A stretch of DNA of 64,000 nt from Acephala macrosclerotiorum. Its lineage: Eukaryota; Ascomycota; Leotiomycetes; Helotiales; Mollisiaceae. Position 1 is the first letter of the stretch; every line of letters begins with the position of its first letter. The notes beneath the pieces were generated by a model. It saw only the letters and a program-made list of their open reading frames with translations. It was not told where the DNA came from and searched no databases. The translations under genes and the position numbers were made by a program. Below are positions 33,901 to 45,035 of this stretch, piece by piece. The stretch covers positions 310,001-374,000 of the forward strand of contig MU119230.1 of the NCBI GenBank assembly GCA_014904845.1, in the 5' to 3' direction.

Positions 33901-34849
33901 GAGGGTGATTGAGTCGCGATTTACGCGTTTTAGGCGCGTTTCGCTTAAGTGGCTCAGACTCTTGACGCGTTACTGTATCCTGCTGGATGAAAGAGTAGGA
34001 GATCTGAGAAACCGCGCTAAGACATGAATGACGACATTGGAAATTCGACAGAAGATCGACTGAACGCGGGAGAAGATTGGGGATCAGAGTAATAAGATTC
34101 AAATTTGCTAAACGATCTTCGTAAAATCTAGTAGAAGTGCCACTCATATACCTCGTAGAAATTTGCCGCCTCCTCATCTCGCAACGGACCGTGAGGTAAA
34201 CATCTCGACTGCCACCATAATTCATCTCATGGACCTCGCATTGAGAAGAACCATGAGACTGAGACCAAGGTATTCAACGACAGAATTCGTAGACAAGAAA
34301 TAGTATGCACTTGCAAAGTAGTCCTAAGAGGAGGCTGGAATACGGTTGAGGGCATAGCACCCCAGGACCTCAGGACCTCCAAAAGCCAAGCGAGCCCCCT
34401 TTTCAGGGGCCTGTTGCTCACTTGCCGAGTTCCCATTCATGATATCACTTAGACGTATTATTTGATGGAAAAGGGGACAATATGTTGCACCGCAGGCATC
34501 ATATGATAGTCCATCATTCTCGTAAAGATGGCATTCTCTCGAGTAAGATGTATGATACCTAGAAGAAGCTCCTAGGTAGTCTTACATTATCTTGACATGC
34601 TGTGACAAATCTGACAAATAGAGACATGACACTAATCACCCCGGCCCCAAAGCCAAGCAAGCTGCCAATACAACCACCCGCATACATGTCCCTTCATAAT
34701 TGTCGTAATCGCCTTGGACCTGCCAAGGCCTCCGTCCAGCTTCATATGTTTGCTGTGCGGTTAGAAAAAGTCCTCGATCCGCTGCAATGCTCTCAAAAGA
34801 TTGCCCAGACGTAGTGCGTTTGCAGCCCTTCACATTGTGACTCTTGACT
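33901..34849. other. No clear gene
   Basis: Short minus-strand frames at 33878-34225 and 34227-34436 have no domain. The second has weak similarity at protein level to a frame near 39840, which would fit the duplication described in the findings. Confidence 0.3.
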
Positions 34850-35640
34850 CAAAATTCGGCTTCTGTGGGAAAGGAGCGCCCCAAAACCCTACCACGCACC
34901 CCTCTGCCGAGATATGCTTCTTCCACTCGAGTTTCCGGCTCTCAGTTTCGACTTCGATGATGTTTTCGGAGGTGCAACGGGCTGAGGGTCCTGAGGAACA
35001 AATTGATCAGCCATGACCAAGAAAGGAGCGCAAGATTGGAGGTAATACTGGCTTGACTGGACCTGGCTTCACCTCACCCCACAAATTGACCTGTGTCTCA
35101 ACTTTTTGCGTTTGCAAAAGGTAGCAAATAGTCTGAAATGAGCACTGTGATGCATAGTACGGGCAGGTAGAAACGTTGCCAGGATCTATACCTTGCGCAA
35201 GGGCTGCATGAGTTGTTGATAAATCGAACATCCTGATTCCTCTTCCTAGGCTTCTCGTTTGCTGCTCAATAGCTTGAATTTCGTAATAGAACCGGTCGTG
35301 CTGGCGTCCGCAAGTTGTCCATCTCTTGAGGTGCGGATCTCTCGTCACATTAGCGAGGCGTTCTTGAAAGTCTGCGCTCTACATCGCCCGAGGCTCTCCT
35401 TCCCAGATCACTACAACACACAACGTCAACAGGAATTTCAGTCGAGAAACTTATCCAGGTGTTTCCTTTGAATACTGCGATAAATTTCGAGGTCGACGTG
35501 TCGGGCGACTGATTTTGTCAACTGCTTGCCTTGCTCTGGCCGTGGCTACGAAGCTTGCAGCCGGCATTCTTCGGTGGCCTGAATAAATTTCCGCACTCTG
35601 ACCATCTGCAATAGAAAAGGCTCGGGAATGAGCCATTACG
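34850..35640 (-). CDS. Hypothetical protein, paralogue A, model incomplete
   Basis: Coding pieces on the minus strand: an upstream frame ending near 35451 (RPTRRPRNLSQYSKETPG), then an exon beginning FQERLANVTRDPHLKRW near 35372 with QHDRFYYEIQAIEQQTRSLG and ending GEVKPGPVKP, then a 70-nt intron (GTATTA...CTCAG) and a 3' exon starting DPQPVAPPKTSSKS. The intron position, the GEVK-x-GPVKP motif and the PPKTSSKS segment are shared with a copy at 40240-40960. The 3' exon soon runs into a stop in the matching frame, so this copy may be damaged. The family is not recognised. Confidence 0.4.
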
Positions 35641-38600
35641 CTCGCATGTGCGGCTCGTGAGGTCGATTTTGAGAAGACAAGAGCTACTTCCCAATATCGC
35701 AGGTGGTCAGGCGCACAGCAAATAGCTTTTTAAGGGACTCCGGAGTTCTAAGTCGCTCCAAACAAGATCGACCCTCCATACTCGACTACTCAAATAGCAT
35801 GTATTGTTCACCCAAGACTTCGAGTTCTCTGCCAATAGCCAGAGTTTTTGTGCCCGAATCTTGCGAAGAGATATGCTGCGGTCGTCGATCTCGTCACCTT
35901 CGCCCGGGCTGTATGCCATCCTCGATACTGCTTGCGTCGTTCTTAATTTCGCGGAGTCGAAGGAGATACGAAGTTCTCGAGTAGGGGCCGATGGAAATTT
36001 GGAAAATGGCGTGTTCCTGCGATTCGGAGTTTGAAGCTGCAGCCTATCGATGAGCATACGTTTAAGATAAGGACGCAGCAATGCTGCTGCGAGGTTCTGC
36101 TGTTGGGACTTAGCTGCTGCTAGAGCCTTCCTGATAATGCTCGACCCCGACGCCTATTGACATTGAACGTCCCGTGGCCTTCGTCTACAGCCTTTCCAAT
36201 ACTTGACGAGGATTCACATGGACGCTTCAGAGCGATCGAAGATTGAAGAGATAACGCGGAGAAACAATTGCACTTTGGCGGGATATTCTTCGATGAGCTT
36301 ACTCAAGTGGTTGACTGCAGAGTAAAGTCGAAGCGACCTCAGTGATTGTACGACTGGTGGACCTCCAATTTTGCTGTGGACACAGGACGGATCTGACTGA
36401 CGCTACAGCCTGCAGAGAAACCCTGCTGAGCCGTATGGACGAACGTAGACTAGGTTCTTCTTCGTTGATGGCTGGTTAATGAAGTTCTATTCCATAAATT
36501 CCAATCCATTTCCGTACACCCAAGGAAAAGTTTTTGGTATACCGATGCCGGGGCGAGCTTTAACATCGACTGCTGGTAGTCTACCAGCATGCCGTGTTGT
36601 CTAGCCGGGAATAAGGCTACCTCACGAGAGGGTGAAGTTGAGGTTGACAAGGTGTTGCTGGGAGCATTATTCGTTTCCGGCACCAACATGATCTTGGCAG
36701 TCGCTGGGAGCAAGTTGAATCCTCACTTCAAAGGCGGTGGGGGAGGGGAAACATCGGGTACTGGTAGGTACGCATATTATTCCGGGTCGTTTTCCGAGTT
36801 CATGGACTGATTATTTGTCATTTCTATCAACAGTTGATAGCAATATTGACAACTGTATTACCTCAAGGAATGTCTTCGTTGGCGTTGAGGTAGTCTCCAT
36901 GAAGAGAGTTTGGAGAGTTGTTGAAGACTTGCAGTGGAACGGGCTTCTCACACGGGTCGCATTCCAGCTGCCCGAAGCAAATGCTCCGTCTGTCGCGACC
37001 TAACCATTTCGAAAAAGAGTGAATGGTATATATCTCAGGTTTGAGAGTAGTGGATAAGAGATCCTTTGGAAGTGTCGTAGTCTCTAGGTCTGTCGGGCTG
37101 CGTAGGAATCGAAACGGAGGCAGAAATCGATGAAGTTGGATGGGAGAGAAGGAGGCGAGCAGGCGAAAACGTGAAGAGCCCTGTGCTCATTAGAACACCG
37201 CAGCAGGGCGGTGCTAAGCTCGCTTCCGTTTGGGTTTTGAATGGCAGATCCCAATCGCCAACGCAACAATGATATATACCATCCCCAGTCCTCACCGAAC
37301 ATAATCATGTTGGCTACTACATGATATGTAAACTGGATATGAGTATGAGAGAAGTAAATGACTTGATTCTTATTACATACATTCAAGGAATGAGCGGGCA
37401 TGAAACTAGTGGTGCTTCCGCTTGCGACGTACGCCGTAGGGGAGGGTGCCCCAAACCCCAACTTGTCCCGGTGAGGGCAGTCAGGCGGTGGCAACAAGGA
37501 TCAAGCAGCAAACATCAATTCTACTATCTTTTATTTTGAGGTGGAGCGTGCATATCTAGTGTATTATTGCTCGTCTGCCTCCGGAAATTCTCATCTAGAA
37601 AATAGAATACCCAGAGAATACTAGCCGAGGGCGAAGAGGGTTGAAGCAGAGCCGCATGATAGCCTCATGATTGCCCATACCTCGTATTTGCGTCTCGAAG
37701 TCCGAGGAGATTCGGACACAATCGATTTTGCACTTCACTTGTTTCGGGCGATCATTTGTTTGAGCCTTGATCTCAGCGCGGCCGCTGATTCGTTGCTCGA
37801 GGGGTATGAGAAGTGGGTCCCAAAGGTGCCCGCTCTCGCCTCAGCCCAATCTGCCCTGCCCTCGAAGTCGAACATTCAGTTCCACTCCCAGTTTTACTTT
37901 CGATCGACTATGTTCGTTTGGTTCACCCTAGATATTTCAATATTGCTGTTATTCCCGAGACTCGTGCTTGATTCTGTTCATCGGAGTCGTGATCACAAAA
38001 TCTAGCCTTGCTACTTAGGTTGTTGCTCGTCCGCCCCAAGGATGGTGTTGAGCCTTGCCATGGGGTTCGTGCATGAGCAGTGGCTGCGTGAAATCGTCGA
38101 CTTGCAGCTGGTGTGCAGGTCTCAAACCAATTGGAAGGCGACTCGGACTCTTTTAGCGTGGTGTATGATGTTTGCCCAGTTGGTCACTATCTGAGCCTGA
38201 TTGCCAGCAACAACGATGGCGATAAGGTCCAGCTTTATTCATAGCAGAGCTTGCCATGCCACCTTGGCTTCGTCTGGTTTTGTTCCCCATACAATCTCAA
38301 GAAGAATAGCCACGTGACATAAAGGCCTAATCACCGACCTTCACCACAGGCGCAACCTTTGAGATCTAGCCACGATATGGATCTCAATTAACACCTACTT
38401 GCGGGCTTACCCAGTTTGATGTAGACGGGGTCGATATACTGGTGGAACGAATCGAACGATAACTTGATTGCTATGTGGACTGGCGAGAAGAGAACTTTGA
38501 CCATTCCTCATAAGTTTGGCTCCTGCAACAGAGCAAATAGGACCCATCAAAGCCCTTTGGATGATTTGATGATCATAAGTTGTTGGTAGCACAGAGGGAC

Positions 38601-38879
38601 CGGGGGCAGAACACTTGGCCGCCCTTGTACGCGTTCATGCACGCAACTGCTCGCATTCAGTCAGCTTTCCTCTCCATCAGAACACCATCGAGTAAGCCTC
38701 ATGAGGCTTTTTGTCTGGTATAGACATGTGATTCCTATCATTGGGAATCTGAACTAGATGCATAAGCTTCTTCCAGTGTTGTGCTTGCTCGTCCTTTTCA
38801 TAGCATTCACGAATTGACTTAGATTTCCTTTCTTCTGAATCATCGCTCTTCATTACCAGTTATTATCAAATGGGTTCAA
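35641..38879. other. Gene-poor interval
   Basis: Over 3 kb with no supported gene. Overlapping frames at 35703-36081 on both strands and a plus-strand frame at 36589-36810 (DKVLLGALFVSGTNMILAVA, Gly-rich end) have no domain or splice continuity that I can defend. Confidence 0.35.
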
Positions 38880-39345
38880 TGGTGTCTGTTGTCAGAAAAT
38901 TTAGCGACTCCCCGTGGAAGGCTATGGCCTCAATGAGCGAGACATAGAGAAGGGTAAGCTAGCCTTGTCGGACTCATGGGCCACCACCGTCATCGAGTCT
39001 TCAGAAAATACCAAGAAAATGGATCGTCGAGAAGTAGAAGAGGATAATCTCGACGGTTTTTCGCAGGTTTCTGTTTTGTACTTCGATCCTTAGACCAAAA
39101 ACGCACAACATTATTTACATTCAAATGCTTCCCTTTACACAAGGCTTTTGCTTTCTTTTCAAGGCCAATTGCATACCTGAGAACTTTTCACAGTAATAAA
39201 GCTTTAAAGAAGCAAGGATTAGAAAAATTATACTCTAATCTCATTACTCAACGAGGTAAGTGTTCCCATTCTACTATTCGTTATCCCACAGACTCACCAT
39301 AATACAGCTTCAATCGAAGACTATCCTCCCGGTAGTTTATGGATT
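38880..39345 (+). pseudogene. Relic of a DUF6594 gene 5' part
   Basis: An early piece reads YGLNERDIEKGKLALSDSW. Near 39205 it reads LEKLYSNLITQR, then a GT-AG intron (GTAAGT...ATACAG, 39255-39306), then SIEDYPPGS. The intact gene at 45 kb has LQELYSNLITQR, an intron at the same place and phase, and SIKDYPPGW. Stops separate the first piece from the second. The copy ends abruptly after the PPG codons, where sequence from a 2H phosphoesterase gene begins. Confidence 0.6.
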
Positions 39346-39430
39346 GCGGGAAGAAGCGGATTCGGAGGGATGTGAGGAGTTTCTCGGATGCGGTGTCGAG
39401 ACGGAGGGATAGGATGAGTGGCTGTGACAT
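39346..39430 (-). pseudogene. Relic of the 2H phosphoesterase gene 5' end
   Basis: On the minus strand from an ATG at 39430 it reads MSQPLILSLRLDTASEKLL and on to RFFPQSIN, nearly the same as the first 32 residues of the gene at 32927-33454. Similarity stops on both sides, so neither H-x-T motif is present. Confidence 0.7.
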
Positions 39431-40239
39431 TCTGAGGTTGTTTGAAGAACAATGGAGTTGTTGATTTTTAGATGATACTTGAAGAAAGAACCGAGATATG
39501 AGAATGTTGCGCTAAAAATAGATGACGACATTGCATTTTCAAAGCGTGTATCATTTCGAAGAATTGATGGGAAGGAAGAGAGGTGCAACTGAACCATACA
39601 CTGAATTCGTAATTTTGGTACCTAGCCTTGTTGTGATGAGTAGAAGTAGCAAGCATCTCTGTGCAGGTTTTTCAACTGTGGACTGAACGTTGAAGCAAAT
39701 ATGTGGGATTGTGTCCGAGGGATTCCCAACAAAGACAGAATTGACGATGACCTGAAGTTGAGGTGAATGTGTACAGACATAGAAGCATTTCTAGAGCTAG
39801 AAGAATAGAAGAGATTGCATTGCAGGATGTTTGAAGATGGTGGAGTGCCTAGCAGTCCAGGAACCCCTTTAGCGAAGCGAGAACCCGTTTTTAGAGTTCG
39901 TATCTCTTGCACCTCTGCAGTTTCGGTATAGGGGTGTTAGAGGGAGACACGTTCGTCAATGGAGAAGAAAAGAGGGATTTCCACAGGGGAAATTTGACGG
40001 TTCTTCCTTTCCACGGAATAAAGGTACAATCCCTCTTAGTTGGCAGTACAACCATTGCAAAGCACTTGGTCTTGTAAGGATCACCCTTTTTTGACAAAAG
40101 CTACCCAAAAACCAATGACATGTAGCATCAATCATCCTAGCTCAAACTGTCCCTAATTGTGGCCCTCCATGGAAGTCATGACTGCTTGTGCCTGTGAACG
40201 CCTCCTTTAAGCTCCACGAAACTCCTTGTATACCCAGAA

Positions 40240-40960
40240 TCAATCCAAAGCGTGCTGAATTGATCCTAATAGACCACCAACACGTAATCGACTCATCAAT
40301 GTCCTGGAATTCGCAATCGGTTTGGAACCTGGCTTGTGTAGAGCGGTAGAAGCCCGCACCCTCCCCAACAGGTATGCCTCTGCTCTGCCATTCTCCATTC
40401 CGCTTGTTCTCGTTGTGGGATTGGATTTCGAGGATGTTTTCGGGGGTATGACGGGTTGAGGAGGATCCTGAAGATTGAACTGATTAGCTATGAATGAGCA
40501 AGAATCTCAAGCTGGAGAGCATACTGGTTTGACTGGGCCCGCTTTCACCTCGCCATACGACAAGAGCACTGTCTCGGCTCCTGGGAATTGCTGATAGCAA
40601 TCAGTATGTTGGGAAGAGCTCGCTGGCCGCGAGTGCAGATGGGTACACAGATCATCAGGAGCAGCTGGACTCTGCGTGGTTGTTTTCTGGGCGGACAAGC
40701 GTTCAAACATCTTCTTTCCACTTCTGACCTTTCGTTGACTTCTTGAGGTATTGCTTGCGTTCTGGATGGGCGAATGCTGCTGGCGTAGCTCGTACTGTGC
40801 ACTTTTCTAGGTTCGCTGTATGCGTGATACTAGCGTGAAAGTATATCGTCGGAGCCTCTGCTTCTGAATTCCTACGACATACAACACCGCAAATCTCGGG
40901 GGAATGAAACTCCAATAGCTCTGCCATTGCTTCGATCAATTGTTGACTCCATTCTTTCAA
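40240..40960 (-). CDS. Hypothetical protein, paralogue B
   Basis: Minus-strand pieces: an upstream frame (40960-40703) beginning KEWSQQLIEAMAELLEFHS, an exon with FERLSAQKTTT and AETVLLSYGEVKAGPVKP, then a GTATGC...TTCAG intron at about 40472-40529, and a 3' exon DPPQPVIPPKTSSKSNPTT running to a TGA at 40240 (ends LLGSIQHALD). It is the diverged paralogue of the gene at 34850-35640, with the same intron and the same C-terminal motifs. The link between the first frame and the rest is unclear. The function is unknown. Confidence 0.4.
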
Positions 40961-41069
40961 CAGTGAAACTGTACGCGTCCATGGCTATTGATTATATTGG
41001 TTGCAGGAAACTTCCGTAGTCATTCTTCCTTTTTCTCCTCAACTGTCTCTGCGTATTCTCGGGCCAGCT

Positions 41070-42470
41070 ACTGATGCATACTACAAGCGTCTTTGCAGTG
41101 CAACGCAGTTCACTGGCCTTATTAAACACGTTGTGTCCTCGAAAAAAGAGTGGTAGATTGTCGCTGATCACGTGGTTCGTCGAGATCGTGGGTTGCCCCA
41201 CATGGACCGTGTTTCAAGGCATCCCAAATTCTAGCAACCCCGCAAATACATCAACAACCTCCTTCTCGAGCGGCGGAATGGCAGACATTGTCAAGTCGAT
41301 AGTTCGAAGATTGGTAGGAATATTCGCAGATACTGTGTGCCCGAATGCACCTAGGAAAAGGGTTTTTGCTCTCATCGTTGACGAGAATAATGCTGTATTT
41401 CGTCCAAACTGACCCCACCATGGTTCGGTATCCCGTGTTGTCTCCTTCGATCTTGGTGTTCCCAAAGATTCTGAAAGTCCCATCCAAACCCATCGAATAG
41501 TTTGAAGTTACCACGGAAGTAATTGCTAGAGAGATGTCGAGAGGAGTCGGAGGACGATCGAAAGGGAGGATATAAGGAACGCAGAGCGGCGATGTTCCTC
41601 GCAGATGAAAGCCACTTGCTGTCGAGACTCTATTTGGCATGAAGTCTTGAAGATACTCAACGACGCCCTTGATTGCAACCAAATCGAGTCTGGAGCTCGG
41701 CCTCCACATGGTTGTCGTCGAGCATTCCAGTGCTTCTTCCAGAAAGTCATTCCACATCTGCATTCCTTCCACGTTTGACCCATGTCTCTTCCTCCCTTAC
41801 TATATCTCATATGCTTCATTCTCGTTCGGATTTTGGCTGGAGAACACAGCTGAGAAACTAAGTTGGCCAAATCCCAGGTGGCTGTCGAGAGGAGAAAGGG
41901 CAAAGAGCTGGATACTATGCACGCTGGTTTCATTCCGCGTTTTGTTGCTGCTTTTGAATGAGATTTGTCAACCAGTAGTGAAGCAATCTGGACATATGAG
42001 CAGTTCATCTTGTCGTTCCTCCATGCATCAAATCTCAGTACAAGCGAAGAGAAGGCTTTAGAAAGTATCTCCGAGACCGACGATACTGGTAGCCACCTTG
42101 AGGTGAACCGTCCAGCAAGACATCGAGGTCCCTTGTATGAGCCATAGATGATCTTTAGAAGGTGCGAACAGAGGTGGTTGATCGCATTCCATGGTAGAGG
42201 TTCCCGTTTGGTCACTTAAGCGTATCGTCTCGCAGGCGGAATGCCTCCTCGTCCAGATGAGGAGAGGTATCGCGCATCTCCAAGTAGAATCAAGCAACAC
42301 GTCTCCGTTTTGTTTGCTTGTCATTGTTCCTAGTGATGGGATGATGATGTTTGTGTATAGTATGGTCCTTCGGATCGCGACATTGATGTGATTCTCAGGG
42401 CCAGTAGTCCGACGTATCATGCCGAACGGAATTCGATGAAAGTTTCCATGGTTGGGATAAAACACACTTT
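41070..42470 (-). pseudogene. Degenerate coding-like region
   Basis: Minus-strand stretches look coding but sit in different frames with many stops between them: PLLIWTRRHSACETIRLSDQ near 42260, then SSLVLRFDAWRNDK near 42030, then QMWNDFLEEALECSTTTMW near 41755 and DGTFRIFGNTKIEG near 41480. No intron chain joins them. It could be a decayed F-box or other leucine-rich protein gene. The family is not established. Confidence 0.25.
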
Positions 42471-43290
42471 CGTCGTCCTTGTACGGATGGCGACATCAGC
42501 TGGGTGTGTTGACGAGCATCATCCTTCTCTGGCTCACCATCGGATCTGTCTGCAACGAGGCCATTTTGGTATATTTCATCTTAGAAATGATAGAAGATTA
42601 CCGTCGAAGAGGATTAAGAATAGTCGAGAACTAGAGAGTTGTGCAGCAAATATACCGGCTGCGGAGTGAGATGGAATCCGGTAAGTTGATGGCGAAGTGG
42701 TGCGGTCATATATCTTCGCGGATGGCGTAGGGTATGTAATATACCTCGATACGAACAGGGCGTCGAGCCAAAGGGCATTAATGGTTGAATTTGCAGTAGG
42801 CTTCACGACTGCAGTGATGCCTCGTTATAGAAGAGAAAGCGAGTAGGTGCTGATGAAACTGGTTCACTTAGTTTGTGACGGATAAGAATAAGTGCAGAAG
42901 AAAGCGCAGAATGAGTGTTCGAGGACAGCGAGGTAGGGTAGCCTAATAAAAGCACCTGGCCTGAACACACAGCTGCCAGACTGGAAGCCCGAATCAAGCG
43001 GCTACCATAATATGGTTCTTCTAAGGGCCACTTGTTCGATCCCTATGCAGAGCTACTGTCCAGATCCTACCTACAAAATCCTAGATTGGGAATTTCCATT
43101 ACTTGATCATCCATCTTTTCCGCACTTGATAATACATCGCTGGCATCAATACATGCCCGTGAGACGAAGACCGCACCGAATCTCCTCAGAGCGAGGGCGC
43201 GTTTTGATTTTAGCTGTGCACGGATGGCGTTTGCACGTTCCTATTGGCAGCCCCCGCAGGCCGCCGCTTAGCGCGCCTTGATTGCATTTT

Positions 43291-43455
43291 TGTACGGAAG
43301 GGGGTTGCAAGAAGTGAAGAGCACCCGCTGCAAGGCGGTGAAACGCTTAGACCAATCAGAATTTTCAAATGCTGGCCATCGCCCTATAAATTGCCTCTTC
43401 AAGCTGTGGCAGAACCAGGGTGCGCTCTTGACTTCTTGCGACCCCCTTCCGTACA
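43291..43455. mobile_element. 165-bp MITE-like element with long inverted repeats
   Basis: The left end begins TGTACGGAAGGGGGTTGCAA and the right end is its reverse complement with a few changes; about 34 bases pair across the two arms (TACGGAAGGGGGTYGCAAGAAGTSAAGAGC...). The termini can be read as CGGAAGGGGG inside a duplicated TA dinucleotide (43293-43294 and 43452-43453), the target site of Tc1/mariner-type elements. The 95-bp core contains no coding capacity. This fits a non-autonomous DNA transposon. Confidence 0.75.
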
Positions 43456-43920
43456 CTTTAATGATCGGGTATGTATGCTACAATTTACAATTGGCTGAAT
43501 GTCAGCCCCACCCACAATTTTGGCACAACATCAAACTTCGCAACAGCTCAACTCAGTTATAAACTTCTCAAAAAGTTCTAGAAACTCAAACCCGATATTC
43601 TTGCGCATCGACCGATGATGTTTTGCTTTGTCAAAGGACAAAGTTTTGCGTTTGAAGGTAGTTTCGGTGGTAGTGCACGCGCCAAAATCTGCTACTTATT
43701 TCTTTCGCGGGATCGTCAACATTCCTGACGGACGTATGCGAGCGAAATCATATGAGGAAATGTAAGCGGACCAACGAGGATGGATACATCATGACGACGA
43801 CAACGGACCGGTTACATACAGATGTGCCGTGCCGAACTGTAATCTTTGTAAAGGTGTAAATGATCGCCATGCCATTTTCAATTATCAAGCCGTCTATAAG
43901 CGACCTCGTTGTGCCGCCGC

Positions 43921-43990
43921 GGCAAGTGATGGCAAGTGATGGCAAGTGATGCCAAATGATGCCAAATGATGGCAAGTGATGCCAAGTGAT
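43921..43990 (+). repeat. Minisatellite, seven 10-bp units
   Basis: Seven head-to-tail copies of GGCAAGTGAT. Four are exact; the others carry G-to-C at position 2, with or without G-to-A at position 6 (GCCAAATGAT). No gene spans it. Confidence 0.95.
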
Positions 43991-44616
43991 AGAACGGCTC
44001 GGCTCGCATTGATTTGACTGTATCCGCAGTCACCTCATTGGCTGACGCAGGTGGGCGCACTGCACTCGTTTCTCATCTGCATATCGTGACGCGCCGGTCA
44101 CCTCCAATCACCCTGGCGGGGGAACAATACGGGCTGGTACTTCGTACCCGGGCTCTCCACCGGAGAAAAAAGTGGCCGACTTTAGCACGCGAGAACACCA
44201 AAATCCAAAGTACTCAACACTTTATTTCTCGACGTTCCATGCCCTAAAACCTCTGCAACTACGGGAATACTTCAAAAAATAGCTAATGCACATGCACATA
44301 AAAAAAATATTGTAAGATTTGTTAATTATTTATTGGCAATATTGCAGATTTGTCGCATTTGCGCACTTTGCAAGGGTAATTCTCCAATAATATTTCTTGA
44401 ATTCGTGGATGATTACTTGTTTGAGTTAAGTTCCTTGGAAAGAACTGACCCCTGTTTTTACAACTGTTACCCCTAGGACGAAGTAGTTGATAGTTTGTGA
44501 TCCATGATGCAGCGATACACGAAGCGAGCAAGTGCTCCGTTGTGCAGTACTTTTCGGAATGATGGCGTGTTACTCCTCTAATCGATCCGTATCAGTTCTA
44601 AGGTCAAGATCTATGT

Positions 44617-44633
44617 CACGTGGATCTCACGTG
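44617..44633. promoter_or_regulatory. Paired CACGTG boxes
   Basis: Two CACGTG palindromes start 11 bp apart, about one helical turn, at 44617 and 44628. CACGTG is the core site of fungal bHLH factors. They lie about 400 bp upstream of the DUF6594 gene, so a link to it is only possible. Confidence 0.3.
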
Positions 44634-45035
44634 AAAAGGTATTTTATTTCGAATTCGAGCGAAAGAAGGGATGGCAATGCCAACAAGGTTGACAGAATTT
44701 TCTGACATCAGATTCATGCGTTAATGAGGAGGTAGTTTTGATGGCAGGAAAGTTGTCCAGCCTTGCATATGGCCATCCACTGCCCACCTCGACTTCATTC
44801 TCCTCATGCACTGTCTACCAACGTACCACCAACAGAGCCTGAAGTCAGGCTTTTACCACTGGAAGACATGTGGCTTCTCTGTTGCCAGTCATTAGAGAAC
44901 AGCACAGAGCCATGTCTTCAAGTGAGGCTATAGTGCTATTCCATGCCATCTTATTCCTTCTGTTTCCTCAATTATTCTTTCTTCTGTGTCTCAAATCATC
45001 TGCGATTACGTTATCCAAAGTTTAAAATTTCAAAA

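Noticed and set aside
35703..36081. Overlapping frames on both strands
   Set aside because: Neither has a domain, and opposing open frames of this length arise easily by chance; the minus one could be an upstream exon of the neighbouring hypothetical gene but no splice supports it.
36589..37003. Plus-strand frames with a hydrophobic and Gly-rich segment
   Set aside because: No domain, no convincing start and no splice that joins the two frames.
41526..42215. 229-codon minus-strand frame
   Set aside because: Its translation is Ser/Arg-rich without pattern, and the better coding-like pieces lie in other frames of the same strand, so it is probably a shadow in a decayed region.
43012..43080. 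TTCGATCCCTATG near a possible tRNA T-arm
   Set aside because: No matching acceptor stem, D-arm or anticodon arm could be folded around it.
43921..43990. Repeat array considered as CRISPR
   Set aside because: Units are 10 bp and directly adjacent with no spacers, and the genome is eukaryotic.
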